Positions 48,748 to 57,967 of a stretch of DNA of 64,000 nt are shown one piece after another. The stretch lies in the NCBI RefSeq assembly GCF_031180885.1, contig NZ_JAPSLK010000001.1:599158-663157 (forward strand), in the 5' to 3' direction. The stretch's first letter is position 1; each line of letters starts with the position of its first letter. The notes under the pieces were generated by a model, which was not told the DNA's origin, searched no databases, and worked only from the letters and a program-made list of their open reading frames with translations. The translations under genes were made by a program, and so were the position numbers. Origin of the DNA: Saccharothrix sp. GTDB lineage: Bacteria > Actinomycetota > Actinomycetes > Mycobacteriales > Pseudonocardiaceae.

Positions 48748-49528
48748 ACGGCGTCCACGCCTCCACGGCCCACTCGCCGAACCGCCGGTCGGTCAGCGCC
48801 ACGCACCCCGCGCCCGCGTCCGGGTCGATCCACAGGAACGTGCCGCTCTGCCCGAAGTGCCCGCACGTCCGGGGCGAGCTGGTGGTGCCCGTCCAGTGCG
48901 GCGACTTGGTCGACCGGATCTCGAAGCCCAGGCCCCAGTCGTTCTCCTTCTGCATCCCGTAGCCGGGCAGCACCCCGCGCAGCCCCGGGAAGGCCACCGA
49001 CACGGCCTCGGCCACCAGCCCGGCGGACACCAGCTTCGGGGCCTGCACCTCGGCTGCGAACCGGACCAGGTCGTCCACGGTGGACGTGGCGCCGGCGGCG
49101 GGTGAAGCGTCCAAAGTGGACGATGTCATGCCCAGCGGCGTGAACACGGCCTCGGTCAGGTAGTCCGCGAACGGGATGTCGGTGGCCGCCGCCACCGTGT
49201 CCGCCATCAGCTCGAAGCCGGTGTTGGAGTAGATCCGCTTCGTCCCCGGCGCGGCCTGGACCGCGGACGAGTCGAACGCCAGCCCGGACGTGTGCGCGAT
49301 CAGGTGGCGCAGCGTCGACCCCTCCGGCCCGGCCGGCTGGTCCCACTCCACCGCTCCCTCCTCCACGGCCACCAGCACCGCGTACGCCGTGAGCAGCTTG
49401 GTCACCGAGGCCAGGGGGAAGCGGTGGTCGGTCGGGCCGGTCGCGCCGAGCACCCGCCCGGAGGCGTCGACCACCGCGACCGCCGCCGTCTCGACCGGCC
49501 ACCGGGACACCACGTGCAGACTCTCCAT
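48713..49528 (-). CDS. beta-lactamase-fold serine hydrolase
   Basis: 271 residues from ATG 49528. Penicillin-binding/class C-like motifs: S-x-x-K '[13 protein letters not shown]', Y-x-N '[13 protein letters not shown]' and the third motif H-x-G in '[11 protein letters not shown]'. '[14 protein letters not shown]' is typical of EstB/LACTB-type esterases. No signal peptide, so a cytoplasmic esterase or peptidase is more likely than antibiotic resistance. It is divergent from the RNase Z-like gene with an 18-bp gap. Confidence 0.88.
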   Translation of the reverse strand: MESLHVVSRWPVETAAVAVVDASGRVLGATGPTDHRFPLASVTKLLTAYAVLVAVEEGAVEWDQPAGPEGSTLRHLIAHTSGLAFDSSAVQAAPGTKRIYSNTGFELMADTVAAATDIPFADYLTEAVFTPLGMTSSTLDASPAAGATSTVDDLVRFAAEVQAPKLVSAGLVAEAVSVAFPGLRGVLPGYGMQKENDWGLGFEIRSTKSPHWTGTTSSPRTCGHFGQSGTFLWIDPDAGAGCVALTDRRFGEWAVEAWTPFTDGVLAELRG

Positions 49529-49545
49529 GCCGCAGACTCTGCCAT

Positions 49546-50430
49546 GTGTCACCCCGTGAGCTGGTCGTGCTCGGCACCGCGAGCCAGGTACCCACCCGCA
49601 CCCGCGCCCACAACGGCTACCTGCTGCGGTGGGACGACGAGGGTTTCCTGTTCGACCCCGGCGAAGGCGCCCAGCGGCAGATGCTGCTCGCCGGCGTGCC
49701 CGCGCGGGACGTCACCCGGCTGTGCGTCACGCACTTCCACGGCGACCACTGCCTGGGCGTGCCCGGCGTGGTGCAGCGGCTGTCCCTGGACCGCGCGCCG
49801 CACCCCGTGCACGCCTACTACCCGGCGTCCGGCGAGGAGTACTTCGGGCGGCTGCGGCACGCCAGTTCGTTCTTCGACGCGCTGGACCTGCGCCAGGTGC
49901 CGGTGGACGGGCCGGGCGTGGTCGCCGACGGCCCGTTCGGCGTGCTGGAGGCGCGGAGGCTGGACCACGTGATCGAGACCTACGGGTACCGCGTGGTGGA
50001 GCCGGACGGCCGGCGCATGGTCCCCGAACTCCTGGCGGAGCACGGCATCAGCGGACCGGCGGTGCGCGCGCTGACCCCGCCGCTGCTGGACGAGGTCAGC
50101 GTGCCGCGGCCGGGTCAGCGGTTCGCGTTCGTCATGGACACCCGGCTGTGCGACGGGGTGTACGAGCTGGCGGACGGCGCGGACCTGCTGGTGATCGAGT
50201 CGACGTTCCTGCACGCGGACGAGCGGCTGGCGGTCGAGTACGGCCACCTGACCGCGCGGCAGGCGGCGCGGGTGGCGGCCGAGAGCGGGGTGCGCAAGCT
50301 GGTGCTGACCCACTTCTCCCAGCGCTACACCGATCCCGAGCTGTTCCGGGCGGAGGCGGCGGAGGTGTTCGACGGCGAGTTGGTGGTCGCCGCCGACCTC
50401 GACCGGGTCCCGGTGCCACGCCGCCGCTGA
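49546..50430 (+). CDS. RNase Z-type metallo-beta-lactamase-fold nuclease
   Basis: 294 residues, GTG 49546. The tRNase Z signature is present: '[20 protein letters not shown]', '[14 protein letters not shown]', zinc motif '[15 protein letters not shown]' (HxHxDH), 'DTRLCDG' (Asp) and '[20 protein letters not shown]' with the AxDHxH-like 'LTHFSQRY' region. Length is that of bacterial short-form RNase Z, which trims tRNA 3' ends; most chromosomal tRNAs here lack encoded CCA, so the activity would be needed. The 3' end overlaps a minus-strand ORF. Confidence 0.85.
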   Translation: MSPRELVVLGTASQVPTRTRAHNGYLLRWDDEGFLFDPGEGAQRQMLLAGVPARDVTRLCVTHFHGDHCLGVPGVVQRLSLDRAPHPVHAYYPASGEEYFGRLRHASSFFDALDLRQVPVDGPGVVADGPFGVLEARRLDHVIETYGYRVVEPDGRRMVPELLAEHGISGPAVRALTPPLLDEVSVPRPGQRFAFVMDTRLCDGVYELADGADLLVIESTFLHADERLAVEYGHLTARQAARVAAESGVRKLVLTHFSQRYTDPELFRAEAAEVFDGELVVAADLDRVPVPRRR

Positions 50431-50753
50431 CCGCGGTCCGCGCCCGGCCCCTGCCCGGGCTGGTCGACACCCGGCTGGCCGCTGCCCGGCTGCCCACCGC
50501 CCGGCTGGCCGCTGCCCGGCACCACGACGAGCGGCTGCACCTCGGCCGGCTTGACCTCGGCGGGCTCCACCACCCGGTGCTCGACCCCGAACGGCCCGAC
50601 GTGGATCACGACGTCGCCCGCCGCGTGCAGCGCGCCGACCACCACGGCGGCGGCCAGCAGGAGCCCCACCAGCAGGCGCAGCAGGGCGGCCCAGCTGGTG
50701 GCGAGCCGGTGCAGCAGGGCGGGCCAGGTGCTCGGGTCGCGCGGGGCGGGCAT
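50325..50753 (-). CDS. small membrane protein with GQPG repeats
   Basis: 142 residues from ATG 50753. One membrane helix (about 22-45, '[19 protein letters not shown]'), then '[20 protein letters not shown]', '[15 protein letters not shown]' and a low-complexity '[14 protein letters not shown]' stretch encoded by imperfect GC-rich repeats. The last ~35 codons overlap the RNase Z gene on the other strand and look like its shadow, so the true C-terminus may be shorter. Plausible but unproven; no family recognised. Confidence 0.5.
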   Translation of the reverse strand: MPAPRDPSTWPALLHRLATSWAALLRLLVGLLLAAAVVVGALHAAGDVVIHVGPFGVEHRVVEPAEVKPAEVQPLVVVPGSGQPGGGQPGSGQPGVDQPGQGPGADRGQRRRGTGTRSRSAATTNSPSNTSAASARNSSGSV

Positions 50754-51099
50754 GGTCGGCTCCAGGTGTCGCGGGTCGAGTTGTCGATCTCCAGTGAAGC
50801 CGGCCGGCGCGCAATTCGGCAACGATGGTTTTCGCAATATGCCGGAAAGTCGCCGATGATCTTCGCGAGTCCGTCCCGGGGAGGGGAAAGTTTCCGGAAA
50901 GTGGGCGACAAGTCCATGCCGCGTGGAGCGGAAAGTCCACGGAATTTCCCCAGTTCGCGCATCGCGATTCCCGTACTTGTGCGGAAACGCTTCCGGTGTG
51001 CCGCGGTGCCGAGTTGAACGAACGTTTCCGGTGTCGGAAGATCTGCGCACGAGCCGGCGGCGCACGCCGGCCGTCCGCTGCTTCGGCGAGAGGGTTCCC
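50754..51099. other. intergenic, 346 bp, no gene seen
   Basis: It contains short repeats of TTCCGG/CCGGAA type (50870-51030: GGAAAGT and CGTTTCCGG words recur) and lower G+C than its surroundings. It probably holds promoters for the divergent small membrane protein and the gene at 51112. No tRNA or terminator is evident. Confidence 0.45.
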
Positions 51100-51111
51100 T
51101 TGTCCGTGCCG

Positions 51112-51774
51112 ATGGGTTCGCTGCACAAGAAGTTCGGCGTGCGCGGGCTCGACCTGATGGAGGTTCGGCGCTCCGATCTGGGTCGACACCTGCACGTCCA
51201 CCCGCACGACGACGAATGGCACGTCCTCGCGAAGATCGTGTGGCAGGTCGACCGCGCCATTCGACGGGCCACCCGCGACGAGAAGAACCGCGACATCCTC
51301 AGGTACGCGTACAACACACCGCGCGACAGCGCGTTGAACGCCTTGTGGCTGCTCGGCCGGCTCGACCTGCTGGCCGCCCGACGCGGTAAGGGGTGGGCCA
51401 GGTCCACCACCAACAAAGTCGCGCCCAAGCTCGCGGAGTCGGTCGTGCGCGAACTCCAACGCGCACTACCCGCGCCCGACGGGGTGGAACTGGCCGAACT
51501 CGTCGAAGCCGAACGCGATTACGGCCGAGCCGGCACGGGCAGGGCGCGGATCGAGGTCGACGAAAGCCACCTGTCGAACCTGATCGACGAGTGGAACACG
51601 TCCCGTCGGGACGAGATCGAGTACTGGCGCAGCGAGGGCGTCCACCTGCTCGGGCGGCTCGCCGGGACGCCCGGGGTGGGACTGGCGGTGGACCCGGTGG
51701 TGGGCGGCACCGGCAGCACGTACTGGACCGCCGGGGAAGTGGCGCGACGCTGGGCCGCGGCGGGGGAGGGGTGA
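51112..51774 (+). CDS. hypothetical protein preceding an ESX-like gene
   Basis: 220 residues from ATG 51112. In-frame TTG 51100 is better spaced from GAGAGGG (51088-51094) and may be the real start. It begins 'MGSLHKKFGVRGLDLMEVRR', then helical 'HVLAKIVWQVDRAIRRATRD', 'DSALNALWLLGRLDLLAARR' and a C-terminal 'VGGTGSTYWTAGEVARRWAA'. No signal peptide, membrane helix or known motif. Its TGA overlaps the next GTG (GTGA), linking it to the frameshifted ESX-like gene. An accessory role in that system is possible. Confidence 0.6.
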   Translation: MGSLHKKFGVRGLDLMEVRRSDLGRHLHVHPHDDEWHVLAKIVWQVDRAIRRATRDEKNRDILRYAYNTPRDSALNALWLLGRLDLLAARRGKGWARSTTNKVAPKLAESVVRELQRALPAPDGVELAELVEAERDYGRAGTGRARIEVDESHLSNLIDEWNTSRRDEIEYWRSEGVHLLGRLAGTPGVGLAVDPVVGGTGSTYWTAGEVARRWAAAGEG

Positions 51775-52581
51775 AGGTGGAGGGCGGTTTCTCGGTCGAC
51801 CCGCGCGAGTTGGAGGAGCTGGCCGGCCGGTTCCTCGCGGTCGCGGACGGCGGACCAGGCTCCCGGTGACCCGGGCTGGACCCGTGCCTTCGCCGACACG
51901 ACCGCCGCCCAGCGGGAACCGCTCGCCGACGGCGCGGACCAGCTGCCCGGCATCCGGCCCGAGTTCTGGCACGGTCCGACGAGCGAGCGGTTCGCCGACG
52001 TGCGCGACCGGCTCGCCGAAGCGTGGCGGGCCGTGCACGACACCCACGACGGCGTCGCGCGGCGGATCCAGCGGTACAACCTGTTCGTGCACGACCTCCA
52101 GCACCTGTGGGAGGCCGATCGCGGCAACCCCGTGGCCCTGCGGCACACGGCCGAGCTGCACCGGCGCATCACCGAGGAACTGGCGGCCGAACTGCTGGCG
52201 GGCGCGGCCGAACTGGACGCCGTCGCCGTCCCGACCACCCCAGCCGAACCGGTCGACGCCAACCACCCGCCGACCGCCCCGGACGACCCCCGGCCGGCCG
52301 AGTCGCGCGACCAAGGGCCGCCGGCCGATCGCCACCCGGACCCGTCAGTCGCTCCGCGCGACCCGATGCCGGCCGACGCGCGCCAGGTCCCGGTCGACCC
52401 GCCGGTGGTGCCCGCCGAGCCACCGCACGAGCAGCACCTCCAGCCCGTCACCGACCCGCCCGACCAAGCGGAGACACCCACCTCCCCCGCCCAGCGCTAC
52501 CAGCTCACCGAAAAGCTCGGCGTCCAACTCCTCGCCGGCAGCCGGGTCCTGCGCATCCCGTGGGAAGCCGTCCGCCGCTAG
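51771..52581 (+). pseudogene. frameshifted WXG/EspC-like ESX substrate gene
   Basis: GTG 51771 starts 'MKVEGGFSVDPRELEELAGR', an EspC/WXG100-like beginning, but the frame stops at 51869. The adjacent +1 frame continues without interruption through 'PGDPGWTRAFADTTAAQ', 'EFWHGPTSERFADVRDRLA' (W-x-G), then helical 'THDGVARRIQRYNLFVHDLQHL' pieces and a Pro-rich tail to the TAG at 52581. Removing one base near 51845-51862 would restore a single ORF of about 270 residues. This is either a real frameshift mutation, a sequencing error or a programmed event. The second half might alternatively start at GTG 52000. The stop shares CTAG with the convergent epimerase. Confidence 0.6.
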
Positions 52582-53402
52582 ACCTCACCCGCCCACTGGT
52601 CGCGGACGATCTCCGCCAGCGAGGACTCGCGCGGCACCCAGCCCAGCGCGCGCAGCTTCCCGGTGTCCGCCCGCTGCTCACGCGTCTCGCCGGGGTGCGC
52701 CGGGTGGTGGACGACCGGGATCTCGCGCCCGGTGACGCGTTCGGCAGCCGCGAGCACGTCGGTCACGCTCGCCGGGGTCGCGCCGACGTTGTAGGCCTCG
52801 CACCGGCCGGGCTCGGCGGTCTCCAGGGCCAGGACGAAGGCGGCGGCCGCGTCGCGGACGTGGACGAAGTCGCGCACCGCCGTGCCATCGCCGTAGACGT
52901 CCAGAGCGGGCACCCGACCGGCCGCCACCGCGCAGGCCCGGGTGATCAGCCGCGTCTCGTCGTGGTCGCCGGCGCCCGCGATGTTGAACAACCTCAGCAC
53001 GGCCCCCGCCACACCGGTCCCCGCGGTCCAGGCGACGGCGTCCTCGGCGGCGGCTTTCGTGGCCGCGTAAGGGTTCGCGGGCACCCGCGGGTGATCTTCG
53101 GCGAGCACCGGGCCGCACGGCGTCCCGTACACCCCGGCCGTGGACGCCAGGACGAACCGCGGCGCGCCGGCGCGCAGCAGCCGCAACGTGCCGGTCACGT
53201 TGACGTCGTAGTAGTCGAGGGGATTGTTGAACGATTCCCTGATCCGCACGAGTGCCGCGAGGTGCACGATCCCGTCGCACAAAGGGACCTCGGCGGTGCG
53301 GACATCGCCCGCGAAGGGGATGACCTCGTGCCCGGCGGCGGCGAGCCCCGCCACGACGTGACGACCCAGGTAGCCGCGGCTGCCGGTGACCAGAACACGC
53401 AT
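52578..53402 (-). CDS. NAD-dependent sugar epimerase/dehydratase
   Basis: 274 residues from ATG 53402. Extended short-chain dehydrogenase: 'VLVTGSRGYLGRHVVAGLAA' (GxxGxxG), 'GIVHLAALVRI', 'VLASTAGVYG', catalytic 'NPYAATKAAAEDAV' (Y-x-x-x-K), 'RLFNIAGAGD' and 'DFVHVRDAAAAFVLAL'. This is the UDP-glucose 4-epimerase-like branch, slightly shorter than GalE (~330 aa). Specific substrate unknown; it may feed nucleotide sugars to envelope synthesis. It is divergent from a 70-residue ORF. Confidence 0.87.
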   Translation of the reverse strand: MRVLVTGSRGYLGRHVVAGLAAAGHEVIPFAGDVRTAEVPLCDGIVHLAALVRIRESFNNPLDYYDVNVTGTLRLLRAGAPRFVLASTAGVYGTPCGPVLAEDHPRVPANPYAATKAAAEDAVAWTAGTGVAGAVLRLFNIAGAGDHDETRLITRACAVAAGRVPALDVYGDGTAVRDFVHVRDAAAAFVLALETAEPGRCEAYNVGATPASVTDVLAAAERVTGREIPVVHHPAHPGETREQRADTGKLRALGWVPRESSLAEIVRDQWAGEV

Positions 53403-53547
53403 GCCGCACATCCCAGCACGATCACCCGGCCGGCGGGGTGGAGGCCCGGAACCACCCGGACGGGTGGCGGCGAAGTGGTGGAAATTGACCCTAAAGGTGT
53501 TGCCGGTGGCGACCGATACAACCCAAGTGAGTTACCCGCACCCAGCC

Positions 53548-53760
53548 ATGCACACGAGCATCGAGGGCGTTCTCGCGGAGCACGCCGTGCACGAGGCCAA
53601 GCGGCAGCGCTTCCTGGAGACCGCCGCGGCGATCGTCGCCGCCGCACCGCCGTCGCTCGACGACACGCTGCTCGGCCTCCTCCTCCAGGTGCCCCAGGCC
53701 AACCGCCGGACGGCCTTCCTCAACCAGGTTGACCAGGTACTTCGCACCGCCGCTCGATGA
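53548..53760 (+). CDS. small hypothetical protein, helical
   Basis: 70 residues from ATG 53548; the frame is open further upstream but overlaps the epimerase promoter. Two helices are predicted: 'GVLAEHAVHEAKRQRFLETAAAI' and 'SLDDTLLGLLLQVPQANRRTA', then 'LNQVDQVLRTAAR'. No known family. It lies between divergent transcription units with its own upstream gap, so it may be monocistronic. The gap to the ATP-grasp gene is 150 bp. Confidence 0.45.
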   Translation: MHTSIEGVLAEHAVHEAKRQRFLETAAAIVAAAPPSLDDTLLGLLLQVPQANRRTAFLNQVDQVLRTAAR

Positions 53761-53910
53761 TCTCGCGCGGCGGGTTCCACCGCCATCGGCAAGTTTCATC
53801 CGGTCGTTGCCGGACCGTGCTAGGCCGATCCACTCGCGGACCTCTACAGTGCGTGACACCCGGCGCTCGCCGGTTGTCTCGTCTGCTTCTCATAAAGCGA
53901 GTTCTCGGCG

Positions 53911-55344
53911 ATGGATCATGTCCTTTCCGCGCTCCACGCGCGCCTCGGCACGTTGTTCGGCGACCGGCTGGTCGTGCTCGCGGGTGGTACCCGGCTGAGT
54001 ACGCGCGCCGGTGAGCTGCACCAGCTCGGTGCCCGCCATACGCTCGTGCTCTCGACGGACGACCACGCGCCGCTGCACGACTCCGAGGTGGCCCGCTGGG
54101 TGCCGCTGGGCATCGCGGGCGGGTTCGTCGCCGTCGAGCAGAACCGCCTGACCCGGCTGCTCACCTCGCCCAACCGCCGCGTCCGCGAGGTCCTGGAGGA
54201 CTTCGACCCGACCGGCGACGCGCTGGTGATCAGCACCCCCTACGTGCACACGCCCGAGTTCGCGGGCCGGCCCGTGCTCAACGCGCGCCGCCCCGAATGG
54301 GTGGACCTGGAGAACAAGACCACGATCGACGCGCTGTGGGACGAGCTGTCCGCGCCCCGCGCCCCGGCCGTCGTGCTGGACCTCGACTTCGAGGGCCTGT
54401 GGGAGGCCACGCTCAAGCTCGACCGGGGCGCGGGCGTCGTCTGGTCCGGCGACGGCCCGGCGATCAACGGCGGCGCGAACTTCGTGCGCCGCGTGCGCAA
54501 CCGCGAAGAGGCCCTGGACGCGTTCCAGGTGCTCGCGCCCAAGTGCGAGTTCGTCCGCGTGATGCCGTTCCTGGAGGGCATCCCGGTCAGCGTGCACGGC
54601 ATCGTCTTCCCGGACGGCACCGCCGTGCTGCGGCCGATCGAGATGGTCGTCCCGCGCCGCGCGGGCCAGGCCCGGTTCCTGTACGCGGGCTGCGCGTCCT
54701 ACTACGACCCGCCGGCGCGCATCCGCGAGGAGATGCGCAACCTGGCCCGCCGGGTCGGCGAACGCCTGCGCGAGACGGTCGACTACCGCGGCACGTTCAC
54801 CCTCGACGGCATCGCCACCGCGGACGGCTTCCTGCCCACCGAGATCAACACCCGCTACGGCGGCGCGATGGTGTGCTTCGAGGACGCCCTCCCCCAGTTG
54901 CCGCTGGCGCTGGTGCAGGTCGCCCTGGTGGCCGGGCACGACCTGGGCATCTCGTCCATCGAGTTCGAGGAGCTGCTGGTCGGGGCGGCGGACGCGTTCC
55001 GGCACGGTTCGGTCGGCGCCAACGTCCGCGCGCTCAACCCGACCGAGACGGTGGAACGCCCGATCGTGTTCACCGAGTGGTCGTGCCGGTTCGCCCACCC
55101 CGACGAGACCCCGCACGGGTTCCTGCGGCTGCGCCCGTCGCCGCTGGGCGCCCGGCTGGAGCTGGACTTCGTCGCCGACCAGCTCAACCTGGGCCGGCCG
55201 GTGGTGGCGCTGACCGTCGCCGCCTTCGCCCTGGCCGACCAGGAGTGGGGCACCGCGCTCGGCCCGCTGGAACCCGCCGTCCCGGTCGCCGCGGACGACG
55301 AGGTCCTGGCGCCCGTGGTCGAACTGGGCGCCGTCACGGCCTGA
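53911..55344 (+). CDS. ATP-grasp enzyme with N-terminal preATP-grasp domain
   Basis: 477 residues, ATG 53911. The N-terminal 'LVVLAGGTRLSTRAGELHQLGA' region (1-120) looks like a preATP-grasp domain. The ATP-grasp core follows: 'DLENKTTIDALWDELSAPRAP', 'INGGANFVRRVRNREEALDAF', 'VRVMPFLEGIPVSVHGIVFPDG', and the metal/ATP motif 'FLPTEINTRYGGAMVCFEDAL' with Glu and Asn ligands. Such enzymes join a carboxylate to an amine or thiol via an acyl phosphate, and occur in peptide-natural-product and small-metabolite pathways. No biosynthetic partner is nearby, so the substrate cannot be guessed. Confidence 0.8.
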   Translation: MDHVLSALHARLGTLFGDRLVVLAGGTRLSTRAGELHQLGARHTLVLSTDDHAPLHDSEVARWVPLGIAGGFVAVEQNRLTRLLTSPNRRVREVLEDFDPTGDALVISTPYVHTPEFAGRPVLNARRPEWVDLENKTTIDALWDELSAPRAPAVVLDLDFEGLWEATLKLDRGAGVVWSGDGPAINGGANFVRRVRNREEALDAFQVLAPKCEFVRVMPFLEGIPVSVHGIVFPDGTAVLRPIEMVVPRRAGQARFLYAGCASYYDPPARIREEMRNLARRVGERLRETVDYRGTFTLDGIATADGFLPTEINTRYGGAMVCFEDALPQLPLALVQVALVAGHDLGISSIEFEELLVGAADAFRHGSVGANVRALNPTETVERPIVFTEWSCRFAHPDETPHGFLRLRPSPLGARLELDFVADQLNLGRPVVALTVAAFALADQEWGTALGPLEPAVPVAADDEVLAPVVELGAVTA

Positions 55345-55411
55345 CCCACCGGCTTTACCGCTGCGCCACCGGCTTCGCGGCCTGACCCGCCGGCTCGCGG
55401 CCGGCGCGGGT

Positions 55412-56164
55412 TCAGCCGTAGGCCGCGCGGAACGCGTACCGGAAGCCCATCAGCTGCGCCGTCACGGCGGGCGGCTGGTGGGCCGGGTACGCGCCGCCCT
55501 CGTAGCGGGCCAGTTCCTCGGCGTCGCCCTGCGCGATGGCGTACGCCCACGTGTCGTCCGTGCCCTCGTCCAGCAGCAGGTGCAGGGCGACGCACGCGGC
55601 CTCCACCAGCAGCTGCGGGTGGGTGCCCGCGAACGCGATGCCCTGCGCCACGTCCACCACGTGCTTGGGCACCACCTCCGGCACGGCGACGGCCAGGGCG
55701 AGCGCGCAGGCCACCTCCGCACCCGCCAGCGCGTCGAACACCTTCGGCGCGCCCTTGGCGACGGCGTAGCGGGTCTGGGTGATCCAGTCCGGCGGCTGGC
55801 GGGGCAGCTCGCGGCGCAACGGGTTCCAGTGCCGGCGGGTCCGCTTGCCGTCGTCGGTGAACCCCGCGCCCGCCAGGGCCATCGCGGCCAGCAGGAACAC
55901 CACCCGGTCCCGGGCCGCGCCGGGCACCTTGTAGTTCGCCCCCAGCTCGACGAGGAACGGCACGGCGTGGAAGCTCGCCTCCGACACCGTGTCGTCGTCC
56001 AGCAGCCGCGCTTCGAGGTCAGTGCAAGCGTCAAGATCACCTTGCGCCGTCGCACGCAGCAGCACATCGACCCGGTGACCGTGGTCCAATTCGGACCACG
56101 GGACTTTCTCCAAGCCGCGCAACGGGTCTGGTCGTTGCCAGGCGGGTGGCAGCGCTGTGTCCAA
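55412..56164 (-). CDS. unknown helical-repeat-like protein divergent from the DNA methyltransferase
   Basis: 250 residues from TTG 56164, supported by AAGGAG six bases upstream; the longer frame runs through a palindrome and is rejected. Helical throughout, with pairs such as 'HGHRVDVLLRATAQGDLDAC', 'FHAVPFLVELGANYKVPGAA', 'DRVVFLLAAMALAGAGF', 'VACALALAVAVPEVVPKHVV' and 'AACVALHLLLDEGTDDTWAY', reminiscent of HEAT-like repeats. No catalytic motif. It shares a 205-bp region with dcm; whether they act together is unknown. Confidence 0.62.
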   Translation of the reverse strand: MDTALPPAWQRPDPLRGLEKVPWSELDHGHRVDVLLRATAQGDLDACTDLEARLLDDDTVSEASFHAVPFLVELGANYKVPGAARDRVVFLLAAMALAGAGFTDDGKRTRRHWNPLRRELPRQPPDWITQTRYAVAKGAPKVFDALAGAEVACALALAVAVPEVVPKHVVDVAQGIAFAGTHPQLLVEAACVALHLLLDEGTDDTWAYAIAQGDAEELARYEGGAYPAHQPPAVTAQLMGFRYAFRAAYG

Positions 56165-56186
56165 TTGCCGCTCCTTCGTCGCGGCG

Positions 56187-56290
56187 GCTCGGCCGCCGGG
56201 CGGGTCGGTGTGTCGCGGGGTGTTCGGGTCGGATCGAAAAGCATGATCCGTCCCGAACACCCCGCGACACACCGACGCGGCCTCGCGTCG
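56187..56290. repeat. palindromic repeat family, copy 1
   Basis: Core arms 56204-56235 and 56245-56276 are 32 bp with one mismatch around a 9-nt loop (GAAAAGCAT). The right flank (56262-56286) matches copy 2 (59284-59308) in 23 of 25 positions, and the loop surroundings also agree. It lies between divergent genes here and convergent genes in copy 2, so it behaves as a dispersed element rather than a gene-specific operator. Confidence 0.75.
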
Positions 56291-56369
56291 GGCAAGCTAC
56301 GTGATCCACACCGTCGACACCCGGCAACCGCGCGCCGGGGGATTTGGTGTCGCGCCGTAGGATCGGCGG

Positions 56370-57581
56370 GTGCGCGGACCCAGCTACAAGGTCGTCGACC
56401 TGTTCTCCGGCGCGGGCGGGATGAGCCTCGGGTTCCAAGCGCACCGCGACTTCACCGTGGTCGGCGCGGCGGACGCGCAGATCGGCAAGCCGTCGTCGCG
56501 GCTCGGGTCGTTGCGCTGCAACGGGACCTACCGCGACAACATCGGCGTCGACCCCCTCCAGGTGGACCTCGGGCGGCTCGACCCGGCCGTGCTGCGGCAG
56601 GTGTGGAACCTGCGCCGCGGCGAGCTGGACGTGCTGGTCGCCTGCCCGCCGTGCTCCGGCTTCACCCGCATCTCGCCCGCCAACCACCTGCGCGACGACC
56701 CGCGCAACTCGCTGGTCGGCCGGGTCGCGGCGTACGTGGCGGAGTTCCGGCCCCGGGTCATGCTGCTGGAGAACGCCCGCGAGCTGGTGAAGGGCAAGCA
56801 GCGCCACCACCTCGACGGCCTGGTCGACCAGCTCGTCGAACTCGGGTACGAAGTGGACGCGAGCTGCCACATGCTGTCCAGGTTCGGGCTGCCGCAGTTG
56901 CGGGAGCGCGCGATGGTGGTCGCCGTGGACGCCGGCGTGCCGCTGCGGACCATGGAGGACCTCTGGTCGGGCTGGGAAGTCAGGCCCGGCGCGGTGACCG
57001 TCCGGCGGGCGATCGGCAAGCTGCCGCCGGTCGAGGCCGGGGTGGCGGACCCCGAGGACGCGATGCACGTGTCGCCGTCGTTCCGCAGTGCGAAGTCCCT
57101 CGAACGCATGATGGCGATCCCGGCGGACGGCGGGTCGTGGGGCGACCTGGTCGGGTCGCCGGCGGAGGAGCTGCTGAACCCGGCGCAGCGCAAGATCATC
57201 GACGACGGCAAGTGGGGGTCCCACCCGGACGTGTACGGGCGCATGTGGTGGGACGAGCCGGCGCGGACGATCAAGCGCGAGTGCGGGCACGTCGGCAACG
57301 GCCGGTACGCGCACCCCGTCCAGCACCGGCTGTGCACGGTCCGGGAAATGGCGCTGTTGCAAGGGTTCCCGCGCAAGTTCCGGTTCGACGTGTCCATCAT
57401 CGGCAACGCTTACCGCCACTTGGGGGATGCCGTTCCGCCGTTGGTTTCATACCAGCTGGCGGCGTTGTGCAAGTGGATCCTCAGTGGACAGCCGCCGACG
57501 GCGAAGGACCTGTGCCTGCCCGGGACCTCGTTGCGGGTGGGGGACATCCGGCCGGTCGGCGCGGCGGAACTGGTCGCCTAG
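56370..57581 (+). CDS. dcm: C5-cytosine DNA methyltransferase (solitary)
   Basis: 403 residues, GTG 56370. Motifs in order: I 'KVVDLFSGAGGMSLG' (7-21), IV with catalytic Cys 'ACPPCSGFTRIS' (C95), VI 'MLLENARELV' (E134-N135), VIII 'LPQLRERAMVVAV', a target-recognition region (about 190-310), IX 'REMALLQGFP' and X 'IGNAYRHLGDAVPP'. Length matches monofunctional m5C methyltransferases. No restriction endonuclease or Vsr gene adjoins, so it is an orphan or a lone defence/epigenetic enzyme. It may be linked to the divergent unknown gene. A palindromic repeat precedes it. Confidence 0.94.
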   Translation: MRGPSYKVVDLFSGAGGMSLGFQAHRDFTVVGAADAQIGKPSSRLGSLRCNGTYRDNIGVDPLQVDLGRLDPAVLRQVWNLRRGELDVLVACPPCSGFTRISPANHLRDDPRNSLVGRVAAYVAEFRPRVMLLENARELVKGKQRHHLDGLVDQLVELGYEVDASCHMLSRFGLPQLRERAMVVAVDAGVPLRTMEDLWSGWEVRPGAVTVRRAIGKLPPVEAGVADPEDAMHVSPSFRSAKSLERMMAIPADGGSWGDLVGSPAEELLNPAQRKIIDDGKWGSHPDVYGRMWWDEPARTIKRECGHVGNGRYAHPVQHRLCTVREMALLQGFPRKFRFDVSIIGNAYRHLGDAVPPLVSYQLAALCKWILSGQPPTAKDLCLPGTSLRVGDIRPVGAAELVA

Positions 57582-57967
57582 ATCACTTTTCGGCAACGGA
57601 CCGGCGTCGGTTTGTGCCGCGAGGTTTCCGCGTCGGTGGTCCACGCCCTTGCTGACCTGCGGTGATGCGTCTCGCGTGGACTGACCTGAGACCTTTCGCC
57701 GGCGGCCGAAACGGCCGTCCAGCCGACTCCGACACCCCTGTGGATCGTCCATTGTGGACTATCCACTCGCGTTTTGGCTGCTCGTAGCCAGTGCTACACA
57801 GAGTGTCACCCACACCTGTTCGGGGGTAACTCGATCGGATAGTGTTCGGCCGATTCCTGTCGATTCGGTGTCGGAGCCCCCTGCCAGGCGGTCCCCCGAA
57901 GACGACTCGAAGCCCGCCGCCTTTTTGAAACACACCAACGGGCTACTCGCGAGCCTCAAGGAGACAC
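57582..57967. other. 386-bp leader of the surface-protein gene
   Basis: No gene. Less GC-rich than neighbours, with inverted words around 57768-57812 (GTAGCCAGTGCTACACAGAGTGTCAC) that may fold. GGATAGTGT near 57836 could be a -10. The large leader before a well-placed AAGGAG/ATG suggests regulated expression. I see no riboswitch consensus. Confidence 0.4.

Noticed and set aside
48713-49528. Antibiotic-resistance beta-lactamase
   Set aside because: No signal peptide, and the motifs are of the esterase/PBP-like branch rather than a class A or C resistance enzyme.
56165-56295. Upstream extension of the unknown gene opposite dcm
   Set aside because: It reads through the palindromic repeat. TTG 56164 has a near-perfect ribosome site.
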